From positions 1 to 9,203 of the forward strand of contig JAQYER010000096.1 of the NCBI GenBank assembly GCA_028723545.1: a DNA stretch of 9,203 nucleotides, read 5' to 3'. The notes beneath the pieces were generated by a model that was given only the letters and a program-made list of their open reading frames with translations, was not told the DNA's origin and did not search any database. Shown piece by piece: positions 1 through 6,407 of the stretch. The stretch's first letter is position 1. The number at the start of each line of letters is the position of its first letter. Both the position numbers and the translations under genes were made by a program. The DNA is from Caryophanales bacterium. GTDB taxonomy: Bacteria; Bacillota_I; Bacilli_A; RFN20; CAG-826.

Positions 1-1467
1 TGTGAATGATGAATATCCTTCTTTTGTTGCATAACAATTTCTAATTGTGCCTTCGTTTAAACCGACGAATGCACCGATTTGAGATTCACCTTGGATTGTA
101 CCTAAAGCATAACAATTTTCAATTGTACCCATATTACGTCCGACGAAACCACCGATGATTCTATAAGAATTACCACCGTAATTGTTTGAAACATTAACAT
201 TTGTCCAACAGTTGATAATTTTGCCTTCATTAAAACCAGCAAGCGCACCAGCGAAGGAAGCAGTAGTGTTATCGTTGTTAGAAATTAAACCTAAGTTTTT
301 AATTGTTGCTAAGTTATAAACGTAACCGAATAAACCAGCGTTAAAACCAAGTTCATCTCTACGATTTATTTTATATCCAGAGATGACATGGCCGTTTCCA
401 TCAAATGTACCTTTAAAGGTATCGTTGAAAGCAGTACCATCTGTAACATCGTGATAAATACCGATTGGAGTCCAACCTAAACCGCTATTATAACCTTCTC
501 CATGAGCGGATAAATAATCGGTTAAATCGATATCGTTTCCGAGAATGTAATAACCTGCTAAAGATTCTTGGTTTTTACCAATTGAGACGAGATCTGAAGC
601 ATTTTTAATGATTTTATTAGCGATGATAACAGTGACATTAACCATGTTTCTATTTGTAACAATAGTTAAAACGTTTTCCCCAACTTGTAAGTTTTCTAAA
701 GCATTTTTCTTTACTGTTAAACGTTTTGTTAATGAATCATAAACAAATGAATCAGAACCAAAAACATGACGAGAAGAAATTAATTTAGTAACTTCGATAT
801 TTAATGAAGGATCAACATTAGATAAATCTAAATCATAACCGATTGCAGTTTTATTATTTAATTCAGTAGCTTGTTTATCTTTAATAACTTTAACGAGATG
901 TTCTTTTGCCACTGTGAATTCTTTTTCTTCAGTTGCACCGTTAGAAGAAATGACGACTGTGAATTTATCACCTTCTTTTGCAGCGCCTGTAAATGTTACT
1001 AAACCAGTGCTTTGGTCTATATGCACACCTGCGACCTTATTTTTTAATGAATATCTAATTGATGAGTTTGTGGAACTGGTCGCATAGATGTAATTGTTAT
1101 GACAAATATAGTCAGTTGTTTCCACAAATGTTAATTCTGGAACAACTACTTCGTCTAATAATGTAAGAACTACAGGATCCGCTTGAATGTTACCTTTAAC
1201 TGCTGTATACAATACTTGAGTGTAATTAGGAATATTTTCATAAGTGATTAAACCTGTTTTAGCGTCAACAGTTAATCCATTAGGTACCTTGTCATAGAAT
1301 TTATAAGTGACTCCACTTGGATTACCTTCTAATGTAACTTTGTCACCTGAATAAATGCAATATTCATTTCTTTCAAAAGCTAAATTAGTAGGTCCTTGTT
1401 GGCAACCACTTAATAATGGTAAAGATACGAATAATGAGCTTAAAATAAGTAATGATTTGTTTCTCAT
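1..1467 (-). CDS. GLUG-repeat, Ig-like surface lipoprotein (partial, C-terminus outside window)
   Basis: No specific gene is recognised, but the architecture is readable. The frame is open for 489 codons and runs off the left edge. Residues 1-22 are a lipoprotein signal with lipobox LSGC (Cys22), so the protein should be lipid-anchored outside the cell. Residues about 30-105 and 112-187 look like two putative-Ig (He_PIG/BIG-type) modules; each has a TGL[IV]T turn (71-75 and 154-158). From about 284 comes a pattern typical of GLUG proteins: a YYILGNDIDL strand (306-315), FKGTFDGNGHVI (350-361), then repeats ending IKNLG (389-393), IINCW (417-421), IENCY (449-453) and IRNCY (475-479). The last two carry GGFVGRNMG and GAFVGLNEG. 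Such repeats probably form a beta-helix stalk. Its ATG overlaps the permease TGA (ATGA), so the two are translationally coupled. An adhesin or glycan-binding role is inference. Confidence 0.88.
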   Translation of the reverse strand, partial: MRNKSLLILSSLFVSLPLLSGCQQGPTNLAFERNEYCIYSGDKVTLEGNPSGVTYKFYDKVPNGLTVDAKTGLITYENIPNYTQVLYTAVKGNIQADPVVLTLLDEVVVPELTFVETTDYICHNNYIYATSSTNSSIRYSLKNKVAGVHIDQSTGLVTFTGAAKEGDKFTVVISSNGATEEKEFTVAKEHLVKVIKDKQATELNNKTAIGYDLDLSNVDPSLNIEVTKLISSRHVFGSDSFVYDSLTKRLTVKKNALENLQVGENVLTIVTNRNMVNVTVIIANKIIKNASDLVSIGKNQESLAGYYILGNDIDLTDYLSAHGEGYNSGLGWTPIGIYHDVTDGTAFNDTFKGTFDGNGHVISGYKINRRDELGFNAGLFGYVYNLATIKNLGLISNNDNTTASFAGALAGFNEGKIINCWTNVNVSNNYGGNSYRIIGGFVGRNMGTIENCYALGTIQGESQIGAFVGLNEGTIRNCYATKEGYSSFT

Positions 1468-2366
1468 CCTTTGAGCCCTCCTGCATTTGTAGATTCAATA
1501 ATTTTCTTTTGGAATATTAAATAGATAATTAGAACTGGAATGATTGAAATAATCATAGAAGCAAAGATTTGTGGATAGTTTCCACCCGCTTCTTCTTGCA
1601 ATATTTGTAAACCAACTGCAAGAGTTGTGTGTCCTCTTGGCAAGAATAATTTTGGAGTTGCGTAATCGTTCCAATACGCGATAGCTTGAAGAACCGCACA
1701 AGCAACTAATGAACCTTTGACTTGTGGTAATACCACAGTGAAATAAGTTTTAATTCTACCGCATCCATCGACACTAGCGGCTTCTAAATAAGAAGTAGAA
1801 ACACTTGAGAATGCACTATAAAGAAGAATAAAGTTCATTCCAAATGCGCCTGAATATAGGAATAAAACACCAAAAATTGTATTGTCATCAAAACCAAATA
1901 TCTCGTTGAATACTTCCATCATCTGTACTTGTGCAGGTAATGTACCAACGATTGGGACAACCATGGTGAATATCGCTAAACCATAGATGAAACCTCTACC
2001 AATAAATTTAAATTTAGATAATGTATATGCGGCAGCGGCAGAGAAGAAAATATTTATTGCAGTACCTAAAACTGTCAACAAGACAGACATGAAGAACATG
2101 TTTAATATACTTTGGCCATCGATTTCATATTTCAAAACTTCAATAAAGTTAAGTCCATAGAATTGTTTTGGCCAACCATAGATGTTTTTATCAAATTCAT
2201 TTGTTGTTTTAAAAGAAGAAACAAGCATCCAAATAAATGGGAATAAAAGAGATGCACCATAAATAATGAATACAGCGAAAACCACCCATTTAGTGATGCT
2301 ATATCCAATATCCTTTTTTCTTCTTAAGGTAGTTTGACCACGATAGGCTTTATTTAAATCTTCCAT
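1464..2366 (-). CDS. Carbohydrate ABC transporter permease, MalG type (CUT1)
   Basis: Inner-membrane permease of a CUT1 sugar importer, predicted to pair with the adjoining MalF-type protein. The 300 residues match the usual MalG/LacG length. Six hydrophobic segments are visible, about 26-48, 88-115, 124-147, 162-186, 217-232 and 267-286. The family's EAA loop, which docks the ATPase, is at 195-214: EAASVDGCG followed by a VVLP end. The N-terminus is Lys/Arg-rich and cytoplasmic. The ATG lies 2 nt after the MalF stop; a GAGGGGG stretch (2386-2380) sits 13 nt upstream of it, a long spacing for a Shine-Dalgarno. The 3' end overlaps the next gene by 4 nt. No ATPase gene is nearby. The transporter type is secure; the transported sugar is inferred from the GH16 and GH94 neighbours. 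Confidence 0.95.
   Translation of the reverse strand: MEDLNKAYRGQTTLRRKKDIGYSITKWVVFAVFIIYGASLLFPFIWMLVSSFKTTNEFDKNIYGWPKQFYGLNFIEVLKYEIDGQSILNMFFMSVLLTVLGTAINIFFSAAAAYTLSKFKFIGRGFIYGLAIFTMVVPIVGTLPAQVQMMEVFNEIFGFDDNTIFGVLFLYSGAFGMNFILLYSAFSSVSTSYLEAASVDGCGRIKTYFTVVLPQVKGSLVACAVLQAIAYWNDYATPKLFLPRGHTTLAVGLQILQEEAGGNYPQIFASMIISIIPVLIIYLIFQKKIIESTNAGGLKG
1476..1482 (-). promoter_or_regulatory. Strong Shine-Dalgarno for the GLUG lipoprotein
   Basis: Read on the minus strand, AGGAGGG lies inside the 3' end of the upstream permease gene, with 8 nt to the ATG at 1467. It supports that start and shows the lipoprotein can load ribosomes itself as well as by coupling. It is much stronger than anything at the other internal junctions of this operon. 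Confidence 0.8.
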
Positions 2367-2368
2367 AA

Positions 2369-3352
2369 TTAGTAATCAACCCCCTCATACTTTTTAGATA
2401 AGAATTTACGAGTAAGTAAAATGATTGGTGCCCAGATTAATGACATCATAAGACCAAAGGCAGATGCTTTACCATAAGCACTGCCATCACCAGCAGCATC
2501 TAAGAAGATTGACATTGATATTGTATAAACCGCTGCGGTGTTTTCGTTTGTGAGCAATAGTGGTTGTAGATATAAAGTTAAAACATTTGTCATACCGATG
2601 ACGATTAAAGTAACAACAGTAGGCCAAATACATGGGATGACAACATGGATAAATTCTTTGAAATATCCAGCGTGGTCTAATTCTGCTGATTCGAATAATT
2701 CCTTTGGAATTCTTCCAATTGCGCCAGAAATGAGAATGACATTATATCCTAAACCTGCCCAAATCAAATATAAGATGACCATGAAACCAGCGTATGGCGC
2801 TTTTGCAAAGAATCCACTTGGGAATCCTAAGAATCTCATGAATTCATATAAGTAACCAATATTTCCATCAAAAGAAATTTTAAAAGCGAATGTTAAAGCG
2901 ACAACTGGAATGATGTTAGGTAAGAAGAAAATCGCCCTAAATACATTTGCGAATGGCATCTTTTTATGCAAGAAATATGAACACAATAAAGATAAAGGTA
3001 ATGAAATAAATACAGTAACGATGCCAATCGCTAAAGAGTTTAATAAAACTAAAGCGGTATCATTAATCCAAGTCACACCTGAAGCGTGTTTTGTAGAATT
3101 GAATAATGTGTCGAAATAAGTTGTGAAGTTATCGAAACCCCATGAAATATTTCCATAGACATCTTGTACTTGGAACGCATTTAAAATAGATTTAATGTTC
3201 ACAAAAGACCAAGTAATAAGGAATTGTAAAACAGGATAGGCAAGCATGAGAATTATGAAAATATAATCTCTTTTCCTTCTTGTTAAATGATGTGCGTAAG
3301 TAGCCTTTTTTCTTGAAACTGAATTAATATTTAGATCTTTCAAATCTTCCAT
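2369..3352 (-). CDS. Carbohydrate ABC transporter permease, MalF type (CUT1)
   Basis: First permease of the sugar importer and likely partner of the MalG-type protein downstream. At 327 residues it has the length of Gram-positive MalF/UgpA/LacF proteins, which lack the big periplasmic insert of E. coli MalF. After a basic cytoplasmic N-terminus (RRKRDY, 25-30), hydrophobic segments run at about 31-50, 100-127, 138-158, 187-212, 241-266 and 296-314. The EAA loop is at 221-240, reading ESAELDHAG with a VVIP end; His227 stands where Gly is common, which is a tolerated variation. The ATG follows the GH16 stop by 6 nt with no clear Shine-Dalgarno, so translation probably depends on coupling to the GH16 gene. 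Its first residues (MEDL) are shared with the MalG-type gene, as is the flanking DNA. Confidence 0.95.
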   Translation of the reverse strand: MEDLKDLNINSVSRKKATYAHHLTRRKRDYIFIILMLAYPVLQFLITWSFVNIKSILNAFQVQDVYGNISWGFDNFTTYFDTLFNSTKHASGVTWINDTALVLLNSLAIGIVTVFISLPLSLLCSYFLHKKMPFANVFRAIFFLPNIIPVVALTFAFKISFDGNIGYLYEFMRFLGFPSGFFAKAPYAGFMVILYLIWAGLGYNVILISGAIGRIPKELFESAELDHAGYFKEFIHVVIPCIWPTVVTLIVIGMTNVLTLYLQPLLLTNENTAAVYTISMSIFLDAAGDGSAYGKASAFGLMMSLIWAPIILLTRKFLSKKYEGVDY

Positions 3353-3358
3353 AATAAA

Positions 3359-4828
3359 TTAGTAATTTCTTTCAATTTTGATATCATCGAGAAGAACATT
3401 GATATCTTTGTTTTCGTCGTTTGAATAAATTTGAATACTGACAGAATGTGTTCCTTCTGGCGGAACTAATTCTTTTTTGTATTCAACGAAGTCTTCAGAA
3501 GCAGGAATATTGATGATTTCTTTAGAAATTTCTGTTTCTGTACCACTTCTATATCTGACGATGAATCTTGTGTCTTCAGCGTCAGATTTAGCCATAAATG
3601 AAAGGTTGTATGATAAACCATCATAGATGGTATCGATTTCAGTTGTTAATAATCCACCTTCTTTTAAGTGAACACCTGCACTATTTTCATAACCGTTGAT
3701 AGGGTCTAAATAACAAATGTTATTAACATCTATATTTTCATAACCGTTTAATTTTGAGAATGTCCAACCATATGTATTGAGGTTTTCTTCAACATTGATT
3801 AATGCATCAAAGTCACCGTTAGAAACCATGTTAGCGGTTGGTAAAATAATTGGGGAAGAAGGGTATTGGCTTCTTTCTGCGCCATTGACAGAAACTGAAG
3901 CATCCCATTCTGTTTGTGGTTGATCTTTGAATGGAATGTATTTAACCCAGTCAACGAGCATATAATCTGTTTCAAATAAAGAGTTTCCTACGAATGCGGA
4001 GTTATTTGGGAACCAGTTACCAAGCCATAATCTAGACTGCAAATATGGAACATATGTATCTGTGATAGCAGTGATTTGACCATCTACATAGTAGATAACA
4101 ACGCTTGGATCTGTATACCAGTCAAAGCCAAATGTATGGAATTGCCCATCAGCGACGTTGATAACATTACCTTTTGTAGCGTCCGCGAAATTAACGTCTT
4201 TAGAAATGTTTAAAACTACTGTATGGTAGTTTGTATTAAGTACTTGTTTGAATGAAATTGTACCTGTTGATTTACCACCTGGTAATTCAATATCAATTTC
4301 ATGGTTGTCTGGTTCATCATAAACTGAAGATGGATCATTATAAGTATATGTCCAGAAAGCAGTACATGCTCCTAAACGAGGAAGTGGTTTCATTTTCACT
4401 TCATAATGGCCAGGACCAGTTCTAAATTTAGAAATAATTGCAGAACCAGTATTTCTACCATCTTTAAGGACACCTAAACCCTTAACTTCGTTGCGGGCAT
4501 AATGAAGACCGTTACCTCTTAAAATTAAAACACCATCTTCAGTGTAGGATACGTTTTCAGGAATAACGCCTCCGTTACCATTACCCCATGCACCAGATCC
4601 AATCATCCATCTGTCATAGTCAACACCTGTTGTGAAGTCATCGAAAATAGCATTATCCATGTCTAATTCGACGCCATCTAAGGTTTCAACTTCATCACCT
4701 GGAAGATATTCGGTGTATTGTTTTGGTGCGGAGCCTGCGCATCCGGTCACGATTAAAGAAAGTGTACCAATTGTGGCAAAAACCCTTGGCTTGTTTTTGA
4801 AAATATTTGTGCTTATGCTTTTATTCAT
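3359..4828 (-). CDS. GH16 family endo-beta-glucanase lipoprotein with C-terminal CBM4/9-like domain
   Basis: Surface-anchored glycoside hydrolase of family 16, retaining enzymes that cut internal bonds of beta-glucans and related galactans. The N-terminus is a lipoprotein signal with lipobox VTGC (Cys30). The catalytic jelly roll spans about 60-300. Its active-site strand is HEIDIE at 176-181: by family rule Glu177 is the nucleophile, Asp179 the assisting residue and Glu181 the acid/base. The spacing is ExDxE. Other GH16-like parts are the FDDF strand (62-65), FRTGPGHYEVKMK (135-147), FHTFGFDW (230-237) and YYVDG (246-250). Residues about 333-489 start with a VSNGDF strand and end in LLDDIKIE, typical of CBM4/9-type carbohydrate-binding domains. 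It heads the leftward operon. The start has AAAGG only 1 nt upstream and a TATAAT 6 nt upstream. The exact substrate (mixed-linkage glucan, laminarin or other) is not decided. Confidence 0.9.
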   Translation of the reverse strand: MNKSISTNIFKNKPRVFATIGTLSLIVTGCAGSAPKQYTEYLPGDEVETLDGVELDMDNAIFDDFTTGVDYDRWMIGSGAWGNGNGGVIPENVSYTEDGVLILRGNGLHYARNEVKGLGVLKDGRNTGSAIISKFRTGPGHYEVKMKPLPRLGACTAFWTYTYNDPSSVYDEPDNHEIDIELPGGKSTGTISFKQVLNTNYHTVVLNISKDVNFADATKGNVINVADGQFHTFGFDWYTDPSVVIYYVDGQITAITDTYVPYLQSRLWLGNWFPNNSAFVGNSLFETDYMLVDWVKYIPFKDQPQTEWDASVSVNGAERSQYPSSPIILPTANMVSNGDFDALINVEENLNTYGWTFSKLNGYENIDVNNICYLDPINGYENSAGVHLKEGGLLTTEIDTIYDGLSYNLSFMAKSDAEDTRFIVRYRSGTETEISKEIINIPASEDFVEYKKELVPPEGTHSVSIQIYSNDENKDINVLLDDIKIERNY

Positions 4829-4834
4829 ACCTTT

Positions 4835-4850
4835 ATTATATGGATATAAT
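4835..4850. promoter_or_regulatory. Palindrome carrying back-to-back TATAAT boxes
   Basis: The sequence ATTATATGGATATAAT has perfect 7-bp inverted arms around GG. Each arm holds a consensus -10 box: TATAAT on the minus strand at 4840-4835 and on the plus strand at 4845-4850. It may serve as a bidirectional promoter core, an operator, or both. No good -35 is visible for the plus-strand box. Confidence 0.5.
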
Positions 4851-4863
4851 CAAAAAAATTAAA
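4835..4863 (-). promoter_or_regulatory. Candidate promoter of the leftward GH16-permease operon
   Basis: On the minus strand a perfect -10 (TATAAT, 4840-4835) lies 17 nt after a weak -35 (TTTAAT, 4863-4858; 3 of 6 consensus bases). A start point 7 nt past the -10 would fall on the A of the GH16 ATG (4828), making the mRNA leaderless or nearly so. One 24-nt repeat copy (4865-4888) sits just upstream of the -35, where an activator could bind. The -10 is clear; the rest is inference. Confidence 0.45.
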
Positions 4864-4864
4864 C

Positions 4865-4888
4865 AATTATTTTACTTTATGAAAAAAA
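4865..4888. repeat. 24-nt direct repeat, copy 1
   Basis: Exactly identical over 24 nt to 4949-4972. Its core is TTATTTTACTTT followed by ATG and seven A. It lies directly upstream of the candidate GH16 promoter. A repeat this long in both flanks of a small control region suggests an operator, although AT-rich composition makes chance repeats somewhat more likely. Confidence 0.7.
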
Positions 4889-4900
4889 TAAGGTTTTTAT

Positions 4901-4912
4901 TTATTTTACTTT
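4901..4912. repeat. Third copy of the TTATTTTACTTT core
   Basis: The 12-nt core TTATTTTACTTT occurs a third time here, between the two 24-nt copies; the core starts are 4867, 4901 and 4951. The flanks diverge after the core. The orientation is the same in all three copies. Confidence 0.6.
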
Positions 4913-4939
4913 CTTTTTATGTGTGTAATATTTTATAAT
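4911..4939 (+). promoter_or_regulatory. Candidate promoter of the binding protein-GH94 operon
   Basis: A perfect TATAAT at 4934-4939 is preceded 17 nt upstream by a poor -35 (TTCTTT, 4911-4916). A start near 4946 would give a leader of about 44 nt with repeat copy 2 and the Shine-Dalgarno inside it. The weak -35 suggests that an activator is needed. The plus-strand TATAAT at 4845-4850 is an alternative. Confidence 0.4.
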
Positions 4940-4948
4940 TTCATTAGT

Positions 4949-4972
4949 AATTATTTTACTTTATGAAAAAAA
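4949..4972. repeat. 24-nt direct repeat, copy 2
   Basis: Identical to 4865-4888 and starting 84 bp from it, close to eight helical turns. It covers the upstream ATG at 4963 and ends in the A residues that begin the Shine-Dalgarno. A protein bound here would block transcription or translation start of the binding-protein gene. Confidence 0.7.
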
Positions 4973-4976
4973 GGAG
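4971..4976 (+). promoter_or_regulatory. Shine-Dalgarno that decides the binding-protein start
   Basis: AAGGAG lies 13 nt before the ATG at 4990 but downstream of the ATG at 4963, so it can only serve 4990. No Shine-Dalgarno precedes 4963. The spacing is long, but similar to the 13 nt between GAGGGGG and the ATG of the MalG-type gene. Confidence 0.65.
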
Positions 4977-4989
4977 ACCTTTACTTACT

Positions 4990-6405
4990 ATGAAAGGAAA
5001 GAAATGTTTATTCTTAGCTGCTGCTATTTTATCTATGGCTACTTTAGCAGGATGTGGCAACACAAATGACGCTACAACATTGAATGTTGTTTGCTTTAAC
5101 GGTGGTTTCGGTAGAGAATGGATCGATGACGCTGTTAAAATTTGGGAAGAACAAAACCCAGGTTATAAAATTGATTTAAATGCGACAAAAGATGCAACAA
5201 GCATCATCAGTGGTAACATCGCTAAAAAGAACAATAAAGATGATGTATATATCGCAGTTGATACAAACTGGAAAAGATATGCAGGTCAAGGCAAATTATT
5301 GCCCCTCGATGATTTATTAGAAGAAGAAGTTGATGGTTTAAAAGTTAAAGATAAAATCAACGACGAATATAAAAATTCTATCTACTTCAAAGATCAAACA
5401 GGAGAAACACATACATATAGACTTCCATGGACAGCAGGTACAGGTGGCATTATGTACAACGCAAAAATGTTTGAAGAAAACAATTGGAAAGTTCCAACAA
5501 CAACTGCTGAATTATTAGCTTTATGTCAATCAATGATTGAACACCCAATCTATACAGATCCAACAGATAAAACTTCTCCAAGAGTTTATCCATTTGCGTA
5601 TACAGGTGAAAACACAGACTATTTTGACTACGCAGTATTCAACTGGTGGGGACAAATCAGTGGTGTTGACGCTATTAATGAATTCAAAAATTATGGTAAA
5701 GATGATGCTGGCAAATTCGATGCATTCACAAATAAAACATATGCAGGTTTAAAAACAGCAACTGAAACATGGTATCAAATCTTTGGTAACCCAGCTTATT
5801 CAGATCCAGAAGATATCTCAAGAAACAATCACATTGCTCAAAAGAACTTCTTACAAGGAAAAGCTGCAATGATGATTAATGGTGACTGGTTATATAACGA
5901 AATGTTAACTTATTCAGTAGATCACACATTACCAGAAAACTTTGAATTAAAGATTATGGACACTCCAAAAATCGTTGAAGACGCTGAAAAGAGTGGCTAT
6001 ATCATTGGTGAAGACCAATTCATCGCTATTCCAAAATCAACAACAAAAGCTGAATTAGCTAAATCATTTGTTAAAACATTAATTTCTGATGAAGTTTTAA
6101 AATCATTCTTCAATAAAGGTCATGGTATGATGGCGTATAAACTCGGTAATGGTTCCTACGAAACAGATAATGTTTACATGAAGAGCTTAGTGGATTACCG
6201 TGCAAACTTAGAAAAAACATACACATCATTCTCTTCTTCATTATTATTCTTAAATGGTCAAGTTGACTTATGGGGAGCACCTTCAGGCAGACCATATCTT
6301 CAATTATTGCAAGGAACATTAAAATCAGTTGATGCTGCATTTGAACAAATTAGAGACGACGTTGCAAGACAATGGGGAACATGGGTCAGTAACGCTAATA
6401 TGTAA
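4990..6405 (+). CDS. Carbohydrate ABC transporter substrate-binding lipoprotein
   Basis: Extracellular sugar-binding lipoprotein of family 1 (MalE/CUT1 type), predicted to feed the two permeases of the divergent operon. From the ATG at 4990 it has 471 residues. That start gives a compact lipoprotein signal: MKGKK, a hydrophobic core, and lipobox LAGC with Cys22. An in-frame ATG at 4963 would add nine residues (MKKRRPLLT) but has no ribosome site and lies in the 24-nt repeat. Family signs include the LNVVCFNGG first strand, WEEQNPGYKI after helix one, YRLPWTAGTGGIMYNAKMFE (hinge and ligand cleft), KAAMMINGDW (a strongly conserved family 1 motif) and FIAIPKST in the C-lobe. Many aromatic residues suit sugar stacking. 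The 2-nt gap to the GH94 gene implies co-transcription and a substrate this phosphorylase can use. Confidence 0.93.
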   Translation: MKGKKCLFLAAAILSMATLAGCGNTNDATTLNVVCFNGGFGREWIDDAVKIWEEQNPGYKIDLNATKDATSIISGNIAKKNNKDDVYIAVDTNWKRYAGQGKLLPLDDLLEEEVDGLKVKDKINDEYKNSIYFKDQTGETHTYRLPWTAGTGGIMYNAKMFEENNWKVPTTTAELLALCQSMIEHPIYTDPTDKTSPRVYPFAYTGENTDYFDYAVFNWWGQISGVDAINEFKNYGKDDAGKFDAFTNKTYAGLKTATETWYQIFGNPAYSDPEDISRNNHIAQKNFLQGKAAMMINGDWLYNEMLTYSVDHTLPENFELKIMDTPKIVEDAEKSGYIIGEDQFIAIPKSTTKAELAKSFVKTLISDEVLKSFFNKGHGMMAYKLGNGSYETDNVYMKSLVDYRANLEKTYTSFSSSLLFLNGQVDLWGAPSGRPYLQLLQGTLKSVDAAFEQIRDDVARQWGTWVSNANM

Positions 6406-6407
6406 TT

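Larger units (their letters stand above)
4829..4989. promoter_or_regulatory. Divergent control region between the two operons
   Basis: This 161-nt stretch, very AT-rich, separates the start codons of the GH16 and binding-protein genes, so it must hold the promoters of both operons. It contains a TATAAT-bearing palindrome near the GH16 start, three copies of TTATTTTACTTT, a second plus-strand TATAAT and the binding-protein ribosome site. No regulator gene lies in the window. A shared regulator acting on both operons is likely but inferred. Confidence 0.75.

Noticed and set aside
1464..1466. TGA read as tryptophan (mycoplasma code) joining the permease to further sequence
   Set aside because: All Trp codons in the genes are TGG, and the TGA sits exactly at the normal permease length with the ATG of the next gene overlapping it.
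2538..3119. Plus-strand open frames at 2538-2855 and 2910-3119
   Set aside because: They lie antisense inside the MalF-type permease gene, which has clear family motifs. Their products show no domain-like pattern, so they are shadows.
4845..4850. Plus-strand TATAAT as the main promoter of the binding-protein operon
   Set aside because: No acceptable -35 is found at 16-18 nt, and it would give a leader of about 130 nt. The TATAAT at 4934 is closer, so this box is kept only as an alternative.
4632..4862. Plus-strand frame antisense to the GH16 signal region
   Set aside because: It overlaps the GH16 start and the palindromic promoter. No ribosome site or recognisable protein pattern was found.
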